Shown: in pieces, positions 1 through 5,219 of the stretch
Numbering within the stretch: position 1 is the first letter of the stretch
Layout of the letters: each line of letters opens with the position of its first letter
Assembly: GCA_937875395.1 (NCBI GenBank)
Contig: CALNCU010000334.1
Location: 1 to 7,013, forward strand
Length of the DNA: 7,013 bases
Direction: 5' to 3'
DNA from: an uncultured Armatimonadota bacterium
GTDB lineage: Bacteria; Armatimonadota; UBA5829; DTJY01
Translations under genes and position numbers: made by a program
The notes under the pieces: model-generated
Told to the model about the DNA's origin: nothing
Databases searched by the model: none
Seen by the model: the letters and a program-made list of their open reading frames with translations, nothing else

Positions 1-75
1 GGCCGTGGAGAACACAAACTCCGCCTGCTCGGGGTAGAGCTTGGGGAACTTAACCTTAAGCTTCGGCATCATCAT
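1..75 (-). CDS. terL: Phage terminase large subunit, N-terminal fragment
   Basis: Only the first 25 codons lie in the window, and the gene continues beyond its left edge. The frame opens with three consecutive ATG codons (75-73, 72-70, 69-67) and reads PKLKVKFPKLYPEQAEFVFST. The pattern of a lysine-rich start followed by LYPEQ..FV resembles the beginning of phage TerL proteins, the ATPase/nuclease motor that packages DNA into the prohead. The start overlaps the last codons of the upstream small-terminase-like gene, which suggests translational coupling; a G-run directly before the first ATG is a weak ribosome binding site. No Walker motifs are inside the window, so the assignment rests on this short N-terminus and on the gene order. 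Confidence 0.65.
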   Translation of the reverse strand, partial: MMMPKLKVKFPKLYPEQAEFVFSTA

Positions 76-391
76 CCCCAAAACTGATCACAAGCTCTGT
101 GAGTATCTTCCCGCCATCCTCGCCACTAAGTTCTTTGCGCTCCGTAGGCTTACCCATGATTCGATTAATTAGGTATTCCGCCGCCTGCCTGTCCGGCACT
201 TTGGAATAGACGTTGACGCCGCCCTCGGCATCCATCTCTTCCACCATGACGCCGCTTGCCAGCTCGAACATCCTGTCGATGAGCTCAGGCAGCCTGTCCG
301 CAATGCGCTTCTCTGCCTTTGCGATGGGCCTTGCATGTTTATCTTTCTTTGCCGGCCGTCCTGCGCCGGGCCTTTTGCCGCCTGATGCCAT
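56..391 (-). CDS. terS: Putative phage terminase small subunit
   Basis: This 111-aa protein starts with a basic segment (KRPGAGRPAKKDK, residues 6-18), continues with a predicted helical, charged middle (AEKRIADRLPELIDRMFELA), carries PDRQAAEYLINRIMGKPTER around residues 67-86, and ends in an acidic tail. That basic GRP-type N-terminus with a C-terminal MGKPTE segment is common in small DNA-binding proteins encoded just before TerL. Small terminase subunits recognise the packaging site and load the large subunit. The start is supported by AGGGG at 399-403, seven bases from the ATG. Its end overlaps the following TerL start. An intrinsic terminator lies about 40 bp upstream, with no clear promoter between, so expression probably depends on read-through. 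No fold-specific motif is visible, so position carries much of the call. Confidence 0.65.
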   Translation of the reverse strand: MASGGKRPGAGRPAKKDKHARPIAKAEKRIADRLPELIDRMFELASGVMVEEMDAEGGVNVYSKVPDRQAAEYLINRIMGKPTERKELSGEDGGKILTELVISFGDDDAEA

Positions 392-431
392 TTTGAAACC
401 CCTGAAAAAACCGCCAAGAAATCAAAGAATC

Positions 432-480
432 AAAAAAAACAGGCACCGCCCGGGAAGAAGAAGGAAGCCCAGGCGGCGCC
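432..480 (-). terminator. Strong intrinsic terminator upstream of the terminase genes
   Basis: On the minus strand the arms at 480-468 and 454-442 form a 13-bp uninterrupted helix (two G-U pairs) around a 13-nt pyrimidine loop. Two bases later come eight consecutive Ts (439-432). The two wobble positions (445/477 and 451/471) would be A-C mismatches on the opposite strand, so the hairpin is built for leftward transcripts. It lies downstream of the structured RNA and about 40 bp before the small-terminase ATG, a place where a terminator would block the packaging genes unless anti-terminated. Confidence 0.85.
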
Positions 481-525
481 CGCATGGAAAGGAGTTGATA
501 CCCAGTATGACGTATGTATGAGTAC

Positions 526-745
526 TTGAGGCGGGCAGGATTCGCACCTGCTAGCATAGATTGAGTACCTGCTCAATAGATCTTCGTCGCGACAAAGATT
601 ATATTGAATGTGGAAAACGAATATTCTGGCCGCCTTATCCGCTTCGTTCCCCGCAGTGCAGCTATCTACCAAACAGCCCGGCTATCCTCTGTTTGCGATG
701 CTATGCCTACCTGCGTCGAGCGTGCCCTTCACGCCGCCGCCTCAA
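526..745 (-). ncRNA. Compact structured RNA with tRNA-like ends (unassigned family)
   Basis: Read on the minus strand, 743-737 (GAGGCGG) pairs with 534-528 (CCGCCTC), extendable by two A-T pairs. The 3' strand is preceded without a gap by a T arm: GCAGG, loop TGCGAAT, CCTGC (551-535). Base 527 supplies discriminator A. After the 5' acceptor strand, two bases precede a D-like hairpin, GCGTG/CACGC with loop AAGGG (734-720). Instead of an anticodon arm, a 7-bp helix (707-701 with 559-553) closes a domain with four hairpins: 695-689/676-670 (7 bp), 652-643/621-612 (10 bp), 599-592/587-580 (8 bp, CGCG loop) and 577-572/565-560 (6 bp). G-U pairs in three helices favour this strand. No CCA is encoded. 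tRNA-like processing by RNase P or RNase Z is possible. It resembles tmRNA only in general plan and is much shorter. Family and function are unknown. Confidence 0.65.
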
Positions 746-1017
746 TGTTATCTTACAATCCTGATATTCCGCCCGTGCCCGCCTCTGCCTCTGCGCTGCT
801 CATTACGGATTATCTCTTGCAATCCGGCGTAGGGATCGTCGGAAAGGATATCCCTGGCCATGCGGCGGAGAGGAATACGGGCCGCCATTTGAGACGGCCC
901 TATCATAAGCACTTGCCGGTTATGCCCGCACTTTCGTGTCCCGATTGAGGGCGGCGGGACGGCTTGCTTAGATTCTTGTGCCATAATCAAGGATAACATG
1001 ACTTTTCAGAATTAACA
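746..1017 (-). other. Hairpin-rich region, possible 5' part of the leader RNA
   Basis: Between the XRE gene and the tRNA-like element lie several perfect short inverted repeats: 938-943/955-960 (loop 11), 879-884/895-900 (loop 10), 806-811/821-826 (loop 9) and 832-836/850-854, plus a small CAC-GAAA-GTG hairpin near 929-938. Together with the downstream element and terminator this would make an RNA of roughly 570-590 nt, the size range of large phage-associated RNAs such as ROOL. I cannot match its sequence to such a family. The same stretch holds an open frame (748-999), so the two readings compete. I found no convincing consensus promoter here. Confidence 0.35.
748..999 (-). CDS. Doubtful small ORF, hypothetical
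   Basis: This open frame could encode 83 aa from the ATG at 999, or 78 aa from the ATG at 984. The product would be arginine-rich, ending RNEQRRGRGGHGRNIRIVR, and it resembles nothing I recognise. Neither ATG has a visible ribosome binding site, unlike almost every other gene in the window. The frame coincides with several perfect hairpins and stops three bases before the tRNA-like RNA begins. I consider it more likely to be an incidental open frame in a non-coding transcript, but a real small phage protein cannot be excluded. Confidence 0.25.
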   Translation of the reverse strand: MLSLIMAQESKQAVPPPSIGTRKCGHNRQVLMIGPSQMAARIPLRRMARDILSDDPYAGLQEIIRNEQRRGRGGHGRNIRIVR

Positions 1018-1031
1018 GGGCCAATTGGCCC
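1018..1031. promoter_or_regulatory. Perfect 14-bp palindrome, candidate operator
   Basis: GGGCCAATTGGCCC is a perfect palindrome nine bases past the XRE stop codon and ahead of the structured-RNA region. It lacks a following T tract on either strand, so it is a poor intrinsic terminator. A site for a dimeric regulator such as the adjacent HTH protein is a reasonable inference, not shown. Confidence 0.35.
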
Positions 1032-1039
1032 CCCTTTCC

Positions 1040-1240
1040 TTAATTTATTTTTAGCAGGTCAGGCCCTAATACTTTTTGCAGGCGAAGGAACGTATCAAAG
1101 CGGGGAGTGCGCCGTGTACCTGCTTCAAGTCTCCGTATATGCCGTTCATCTACATCCGCATACGTTGCCAGTTGCCGCACGCTTAGCCCTTTTGCCTTAC
1201 GTGCCTCTCTAATCCGCTCACCTATGCCAATATGTCCCAT
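1040..1240 (-). CDS. XRE-family helix-turn-helix regulator (Cro/CI type)
   Basis: This 66-aa protein is essentially a single HTH domain. Residues 6-18 (GERIREARKAKGL) form the first helix, residues 19-41 (SVRQLATYADVDERHIRRLEAG) the helix-turn-helix with recognition helix DERHIRRLEAG, and the remainder closes the bundle with PRFDTFLRLQKVLGPDLL. XRE proteins of this size usually bind as dimers to palindromic operators. A GGGAGGGAAG ribosome binding site precedes the ATG. The gene overlaps the end of the preceding 70-aa gene by 19 bp, so they form one unit. Its position just ahead of the leader RNA and terminase genes suggests a role in late or cargo gene control. Lysogeny repressor is less likely, as those are longer and sit elsewhere. 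Confidence 0.8.
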   Translation of the reverse strand: MGHIGIGERIREARKAKGLSVRQLATYADVDERHIRRLEAGTRRTPRFDTFLRLQKVLGPDLLKIN

Positions 1241-1434
1241 TCTTCCCTCCCAGGCTCCAAATATTCCGCAATCCGCACATAATCCCTGCCGTACCGCTTA
1301 AAAGCGATGAGCATATCTACCCTAAGCAGCCACTCCTCCGAATCCGGATCAAATACGCGGAGATTCCGGACTCGGCTCCATAACCAAGGAATATTCTCCG
1401 GGCAGATAGCTATGGTGTAGATGGGTATGCTCAT
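1222..1434 (-). CDS. Hypothetical 70-aa phage protein
   Basis: I do not recognise this protein. It is rich in aromatic residues near the N-terminus (PIYTIAICPENIPWLWSRVRNL) and has a charged second half with EEWLLRVDMLIAFKRYGRDYVRIAEYL, ending PGREEWDILA. It has no Cys pairs or signal peptide and no obvious transmembrane segment. A GGAGGG ribosome binding site lies close to the ATG. It overlaps the start of the XRE gene by 19 bp, so the two are probably translated from one mRNA and may act together. Only about 20 bp separate its start codon from the T tract of a strong terminator, leaving no room for a separate promoter. Confidence 0.7.
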   Translation of the reverse strand: MSIPIYTIAICPENIPWLWSRVRNLRVFDPDSEEWLLRVDMLIAFKRYGRDYVRIAEYLEPGREEWDILA

Positions 1435-1455
1435 ATTCCCTCCGGCCAGATAAAC

Positions 1456-1504
1456 AAAAAGGGGCGATCCCCCCTGATCCGTTAAGATCAGAAGAGACCG
1501 CCCC
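1456..1504 (-). terminator. 19-bp intrinsic terminator closing the cargo island
   Basis: On the minus strand 1504-1486 pairs continuously with 1479-1461, giving 19 bp around a 6-nt loop, followed by TTTTTG and TTT. Four of the pairs (1467/1498, 1470/1495, 1472/1493, 1473/1492) are G-U in the minus-strand RNA but would be A-C mismatches on the other strand, so it acts on leftward transcripts from the island. It sits directly before the ribosome binding site of the 70-aa gene. It contains GATC at 1466, 1476 and 1486. Confidence 0.9.
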
Positions 1505-1559
1505 TCAGTTGAAAGCTGAAATGACGTCAGTTATTTAGTTGTGCGATGCTAAGTGATGG

Positions 1560-1852
1560 TTACCACTTTGGCTTACTACTCTCTATTTCAGTCCATAGCT
1601 CAATATGGACTTCATTGCCTTGTTTCCAAATCTGTTCGTAAGCATCTATATCTCCGTTCATGAACACGTTTGCATCATCTTCTGAAACAAGAACTTATCG
1701 ACTCGACTTATTAACCATGACCGGCAAACCATAGTATCCACAGCCTATATCATAGATATGTTGACTAACCTTGATAAACTCATCTGCTACTTCTGCACAT
1801 CTGCAGCAGTCTCTTGAAGACGTCTTGCGAGCTCTCTGGAATCAAATTCCAT
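1560..1852 (-). pseudogene. Decayed small island gene (about 97 codons, frameshift plus stop)
   Basis: Three bases after the stop of the 216-aa gene an ATG (1852-1850) opens MEFDSRELARRLQETAADVQK, then hits TAG at 1789-1787. Moving one base back, at 1790, the reading continues as VADEFIKVSQHIYDIGCGYYG...LPVMVNKSSR to an in-frame TAA at 1697-1695. Past that stop the same frame continues VLVSEDDANVFMNGDIDAYEQIW to WTEIESSKPKW and TAA at 1562-1560. All three pieces look like good protein (amphipathic, acidic, Trp-containing), so this is best read as one small gene broken by one frameshift and one nonsense change, perhaps CAA to TAA. No slippery heptamer is visible at the shift, so programmed frameshifting is unlikely. 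I do not know the family. Its tight coupling to the 216-aa gene suggests a partner role before it decayed. Confidence 0.7.
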
Positions 1853-1855
1853 GAT

Positions 1856-2506
1856 TTAGCTGAATCGCTCCTGCCCTGTAAAATTACGCAGAACATCCAT
1901 GGCGGCCTCATACTCGCATACGAGCTCATTAGCCTGTTCTTCCGGCCATTCTTCATCAAGCAGCAAGCCGAATAATATACCACTATCAAGGATTTGCTCG
2001 GAGTTAAAACTGCTGGTAATAAAGTCCCGCCATCTGCGGCCATCACAAGGGTGAGATGAACCAGTAGATTTATTTGCTACAACAGAGAAGCGATGAAGCA
2101 ATTCTGCATTTGTTTCGGAGAGTACATCGCGGCTTGTAATATATTCGTTTGAAATGCATGCCTGTAATTCGAATTTGCTGATGTTATCGCGGATGCATTC
2201 AGCATAAAACGCCTGCAAAATACTATTGGATTGCTCTTTAGATAGACTGCCCATTTCTACTGGAACGATATTCGCAACTCTATACTTCTGGGAACGTTCA
2301 TCTTTGTAAAGAGCTATATTTGCATCTGGGAGACCGCTGTTAGGAGGCGTACGAATAATAATATATTTCATCCCTGTACCGTGTTGCAGTTCCTTTTCAC
2401 GGTCTACATTCCTTGTCCATCCTTCAAGGCTCTTCGTTAGGAAGTCCATAAACGCATCAAGGTTTTCCGATGCTCCTTCAATCGTCAAGTCTTGGTAACA
2501 TAACAT
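1856..2506 (-). CDS. Uncharacterised 216-aa island protein
   Basis: The frame is open from 2554, but the best start is the ATG at 2506-2504, nine bases from GGAGGA (2521-2516); the upstream TTG start would lack such a site. The 216-aa product begins MLCYQDLTIEGASENLDAF and carries RTPPNSGLPDANIALY, NIVPVEMGSLS (79-89), NKSTGSSHPCDGRRW (145-159) and a C-terminal helical EEWPEEQANELVCEYEAAMDVL (185-206). It is acidic and soluble, without transmembrane or nucleotide-binding motifs that I can see. The middle and C-terminal segments look like those of a conserved family of unknown function, but I can give no name. It has its own near-consensus promoter and is followed at once by a broken small gene. 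Its place in a cassette with a methyltransferase and a ParB-like protein makes a defence or regulatory role plausible, not proven. Confidence 0.8.
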   Translation of the reverse strand: MLCYQDLTIEGASENLDAFMDFLTKSLEGWTRNVDREKELQHGTGMKYIIIRTPPNSGLPDANIALYKDERSQKYRVANIVPVEMGSLSKEQSNSILQAFYAECIRDNISKFELQACISNEYITSRDVLSETNAELLHRFSVVANKSTGSSHPCDGRRWRDFITSSFNSEQILDSGILFGLLLDEEWPEEQANELVCEYEAAMDVLRNFTGQERFS

Positions 2507-2582
2507 AATCTTCCATCCTCCATTCCGATATATGCTTACTTGCAACTGCTCCAAAAACTATCAGATGGTACATTTACATTAC

Positions 2583-2611
2583 ATTATAGGTTAACTTTTC
2601 TAGATAGTCAA
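2583..2611 (-). promoter_or_regulatory. Near-consensus sigma70 promoter for the 216-aa gene
   Basis: On the minus strand TTGACT (2611-2606) is separated by exactly 17 bases from a perfect TATAAT (2588-2583). Transcription would start near 2576, giving a leader of about 70 nt before the ATG at 2506. It lies in the 120-bp gap after the methyltransferase gene, so the distal part of the island can be transcribed separately and probably strongly. Confidence 0.85.
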
Positions 2612-2675
2612 AATATATTGATTCCTAGATAAGCTAGGTAGCAATGACAGCTGATATTTAGGCGAAAGCCATGCG

Positions 2676-3563
2676 TTATGTTGCATAGCTTATTGGAATT
2701 GCCTGGTCTATATACGATAACGATGAATGTGAAGGGATTGCAAGATCATCTGAGAAGATAAAGACTTCCTGGCCTTTGTAGGCTCGTGAGGCGTTATACT
2801 GCAAATAATACACGAATTTTCGTCTTTCACGATAGTAACTCAGTATTTCTTCGGCGTTATCATACGATACAACCCACTTTTTTGATAGCTGCTCTTGAAT
2901 AACTTTTGCAACCCGAGCGTGATCCTGCTCTTTGTAGTGATTCAGATATAAACCTCTAGATTGTAAGAAATATGGTGGATCACAATATACAAGAGTATTG
3001 CTAGGTAGGTCGGGAACATATTCGAGAATAAACTTCTCTGCATCCCAATTTCTGAGAGTAATTGCATCCCGCTTGGATGCAATTACTTCGATACGACGGA
3101 TCAACTCATTCCTAGGAAAGCGTGCATCCATTTTCCACTCGCCAGTTTGGGAGAGACCCCCAATTACTCCCCCCGTTAATACCCCGGACCGATTACACCG
3201 ATTAAGATAAAGTGTACTAAATCCCAGATCTATCTCGTCATGTTCGTTAGGATTACGAAGTATATCTCTTTGCTTTTTCCATTCTTCAACATTTAAGGAA
3301 GCATTAAGTATACGGCGACAGAGTTCATCCGGATTAGATATTACTGACTTCCAAAAAGCATATATCGGCATCGATGAGTCGTTTAGATAGATATGACTAA
3401 CAAAATCATCAATAAGAAGATCAAAAGCAACACCGGCACCACCGGCGTAGGGCTCTACGTAATGGCCGCCGACCAATTCGTTTTCGGTAAGCAGTTCCGC
3501 AATAAAGGGAGTAAGGCGTTGTTTTCCACCAGGATATCGTAATGGTGTCCGATATTTACTCAT
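2676..3563 (-). CDS. Dam-type (class D12) N6-adenine DNA methyltransferase
   Basis: This 295-aa protein transfers a methyl group from SAM to adenine in duplex DNA. The D12/Dam-family motifs are complete and in order: TPLRYPGGK (6-14), motif I VEPYAGGAG (36-44) for SAM binding, an acidic LND at 60-62, LNRCNRSG (120-127), catalytic motif IV DPPY (195-198), VVSYDN (231-236), and a C-terminal NASRAYKGQEVFIF (257-270). The length is normal for the family. The start is backed by GAGG five bases before the ATG. It follows the ParB-like gene by 51 bp with no terminator, so they probably share a transcript. The target site is likely a short adenine-containing sequence such as GATC, by analogy with Dam, but I cannot read specificity from sequence. 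No restriction endonuclease is recognisable beside it, so it is either an orphan or part of an unusual system. Confidence 0.92.
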   Translation of the reverse strand: MSKYRTPLRYPGGKQRLTPFIAELLTENELVGGHYVEPYAGGAGVAFDLLIDDFVSHIYLNDSSMPIYAFWKSVISNPDELCRRILNASLNVEEWKKQRDILRNPNEHDEIDLGFSTLYLNRCNRSGVLTGGVIGGLSQTGEWKMDARFPRNELIRRIEVIASKRDAITLRNWDAEKFILEYVPDLPSNTLVYCDPPYFLQSRGLYLNHYKEQDHARVAKVIQEQLSKKWVVSYDNAEEILSYYRERRKFVYYLQYNASRAYKGQEVFIFSDDLAIPSHSSLSYIDQAIPISYAT

Positions 3564-3614
3564 TCAAACCTCATATTGAAATGCAATGGCGATCGATAAA
3601 TACGTATATCCGAC

Positions 3615-5069
3615 TCACCGGTTCATTGCATCTAACAAAGGAAAAATATTCCCGAATATAGTACAAATATCACTAGGTGCCACAGAGAAAAGAGGATTAT
3701 GAACCAACTGATTCATAGATCTCACTGAGAGAATACCTCCACTCTTGGCTAATTCGGTTAACGCGCCATGAAGTGCCTTTTCTCTTTCCTTATCTTTTCC
3801 TTGATTAGGTGGATTTATCAAATGGTTAGTGACATCTCTTAACACACTAACTAATTTCTTATCTTTGCCATCTTTATCCTTGTATGATGGACCTCCACAT
3901 GTCGTGTGATCATCACAGTAAGCCTTAGCAGATAGCTCAAATAAGCTTCTGAGTATGAAACAGAAGGCTAAGGGATTCTTTGTTAGGTCTAGATTGCATG
4001 CTTCATCGCGTAAGGTGACAATTTTCTGCCTATTATTACCGAGAAGCTTCCACTTTTTAAGAGTTCTCTTTACAGCTCTGGGATCTTGAATAGCAACGGC
4101 TGCAGTACTACTGTTAGCCCTACTAGCTGCCGAACCAGGTGCCGTAGTGTTAGAGTTAGCGCCAGACTGGGCATTCTGTGAACTTGAATACCGTCCTGTT
4201 CCTCCGCTAGCCGATCCAGTGTTAGTTTCCGCTGTGCCATTTTGTGATCCATTACCACTGTCCACAGCCACAACTGGTATACCATACTTATCAGCAAAGT
4301 CAGTTTGCTTATTCCTTATTTTGTTGAAGTTAATCTCTTTGTTACCAATGCCTAGCAGGATACAATCAAAAGCATCTCGGTATTTTATATAAGGGTACTT
4401 ATTAGACAAGTCCATAGCAGTACTGGCACCAAGCCTAGCAGCTATTTTTCCAATAGCCTCATCAAGGACTGACAGCGGATAATCGCCTGACCAACGCTTC
4501 GCCTGTTCAAACGTAAGATTCTTGCCGAATTTTATATACTTTTCCAATATATCTAGACCAGGTTCTGCAGCATTGTCATTATCACGATTATGACGAGCTC
4601 GGGCTACAGCATTCCATTGATCTTTTGATGCCTTTTCACCCTTGCCATGTGCTAATTTAATAATTCTATCTACTATAGCTGATTCTGTATTTGCATAAAT
4701 GGTACATGGCAGGCGTCCATTATCAACCTTCCATATATCTGTAAGTAATTTAATCTTTTTCTCTATCTGAGTAGGTAGCTCAATGTCATTACTGGTTATA
4801 TATCCAAGTATCAGTTTGAGTGCAGCAACTCGGCGATTCCCTTCTTTGACGATTGATTTTGGAGTATCTTTCCCCGTTTCTAGTACAAGGATATTCTCGG
4901 TAGGAAGATACCCATCATCAATCAGGCTTTCCATCAAGGCCCAAAATCGATCAGGACTAATTGATATCATAGTTTGCACAGCGTGAATTTCGTCTACTTG
5001 CTGTACGGTACGATGATTAGCTAGATCTAAAGCCAAGTCTTGAACTGATCTAAATTCGGTAACCGGCAT
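3615..5069 (-). CDS. ParB/Srx-like protein with HEPN-like C-terminal domain
   Basis: This 484-aa protein has three parts. Residues 1-135 look like a ParB/sulfiredoxin-type domain: ISPDRFWALMESLIDDGYLPTENILVLE, then VKEGNRRVAALKLI (74-87), the EGNRR box matching the GERR-like ParB box II that binds or hydrolyses nucleotide phosphate. A helical middle follows (136-268), then a Ser/Gly/Asn/Thr-rich linker (271-324). Residues 328-484 form a helical domain with FILRSLFELSAKAY (371-384) and RSMNQLVH (450-457), an R-x6-H arrangement that fits the HEPN RNase signature. The start has AAGGAG (5082-5077) and a consensus-like promoter upstream. It leads the cassette with the methyltransferase. I infer a nucleic-acid sensor with a possible RNase effector. 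Plasmid partition ParB is unlikely because there is no ParA partner and no clear central HTH. The HEPN reading is tentative. Confidence 0.7.
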   Translation of the reverse strand: MPVTEFRSVQDLALDLANHRTVQQVDEIHAVQTMISISPDRFWALMESLIDDGYLPTENILVLETGKDTPKSIVKEGNRRVAALKLILGYITSNDIELPTQIEKKIKLLTDIWKVDNGRLPCTIYANTESAIVDRIIKLAHGKGEKASKDQWNAVARARHNRDNDNAAEPGLDILEKYIKFGKNLTFEQAKRWSGDYPLSVLDEAIGKIAARLGASTAMDLSNKYPYIKYRDAFDCILLGIGNKEINFNKIRNKQTDFADKYGIPVVAVDSGNGSQNGTAETNTGSASGGTGRYSSSQNAQSGANSNTTAPGSAASRANSSTAAVAIQDPRAVKRTLKKWKLLGNNRQKIVTLRDEACNLDLTKNPLAFCFILRSLFELSAKAYCDDHTTCGGPSYKDKDGKDKKLVSVLRDVTNHLINPPNQGKDKEREKALHGALTELAKSGGILSVRSMNQLVHNPLFSVAPSDICTIFGNIFPLLDAMNR

Positions 5070-5075
5070 ACCTTA

Positions 5076-5141
5076 TCTCCTTGGCTAACATGATTTGCAA
5101 ACTCTTCTTTGCATTTTAGCTCAAATTAATACTTACGTCAA
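5076..5141 (-). promoter_or_regulatory. Island promoter, inverted repeat and RBS
   Basis: On the minus strand TTGACG (5141-5136) lies 17 bases from TAAAAT (5118-5113), a good sigma70 promoter, and AAGGAG (5082-5077) lies seven bases before the ParB-like start codon. Between them TGCAAA and TTTGCA (5113-5108 and 5101-5096) form an 18-base inverted repeat that overlaps the last base of the -10 box and the expected transcription start, a typical repressor position. This 150-bp AT-rich interval marks the upstream boundary of the island. Confidence 0.8.
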
Positions 5142-5219
5142 TTACCGATTATTTGCCAGCTGGTTAATTATTACTTTCCATGCAAGCATTCTCTGTCGTT
5201 AGAGGCGATTGCTTATCAA

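Noticed and set aside
527..551. tRNA 3' end as a phage attachment site
   Set aside because: It sits beside the terminase genes with no integrase in view, and its partner acceptor strand is present in the same window.
526..600. Ordinary tRNA gene on the minus strand
   Set aside because: The T arm and 3' acceptor strand look canonical, but the matching 5' acceptor strand lies about 200 nt away and no D arm or anticodon arm fits within a normal tRNA length.
526..745. Complete tmRNA (ssrA)
   Set aside because: It is too short, has no recognisable tag reading frame ending in Ala-Leu-Ala-Ala, and the interior forms simple hairpins instead of the usual pseudoknot series.
604..948. Plus-strand open frames in the 561-948 interval
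   Set aside because: No ribosome binding sites and Cys/Pro/Ser-rich low-quality translations; they are antisense to a structured minus-strand RNA.
1770..1800. Programmed -1 frameshift in the small island gene
   Set aside because: No slippery heptamer or downstream stem is evident, and a second in-frame stop further on points to decay.
1780..2046. 88-codon minus-strand frame overlapping the 216-aa gene
   Set aside because: It is out of frame with the well-supported 216-aa gene and lacks a start site; only its end overlaps the true frame-1 part of the broken small gene by position.
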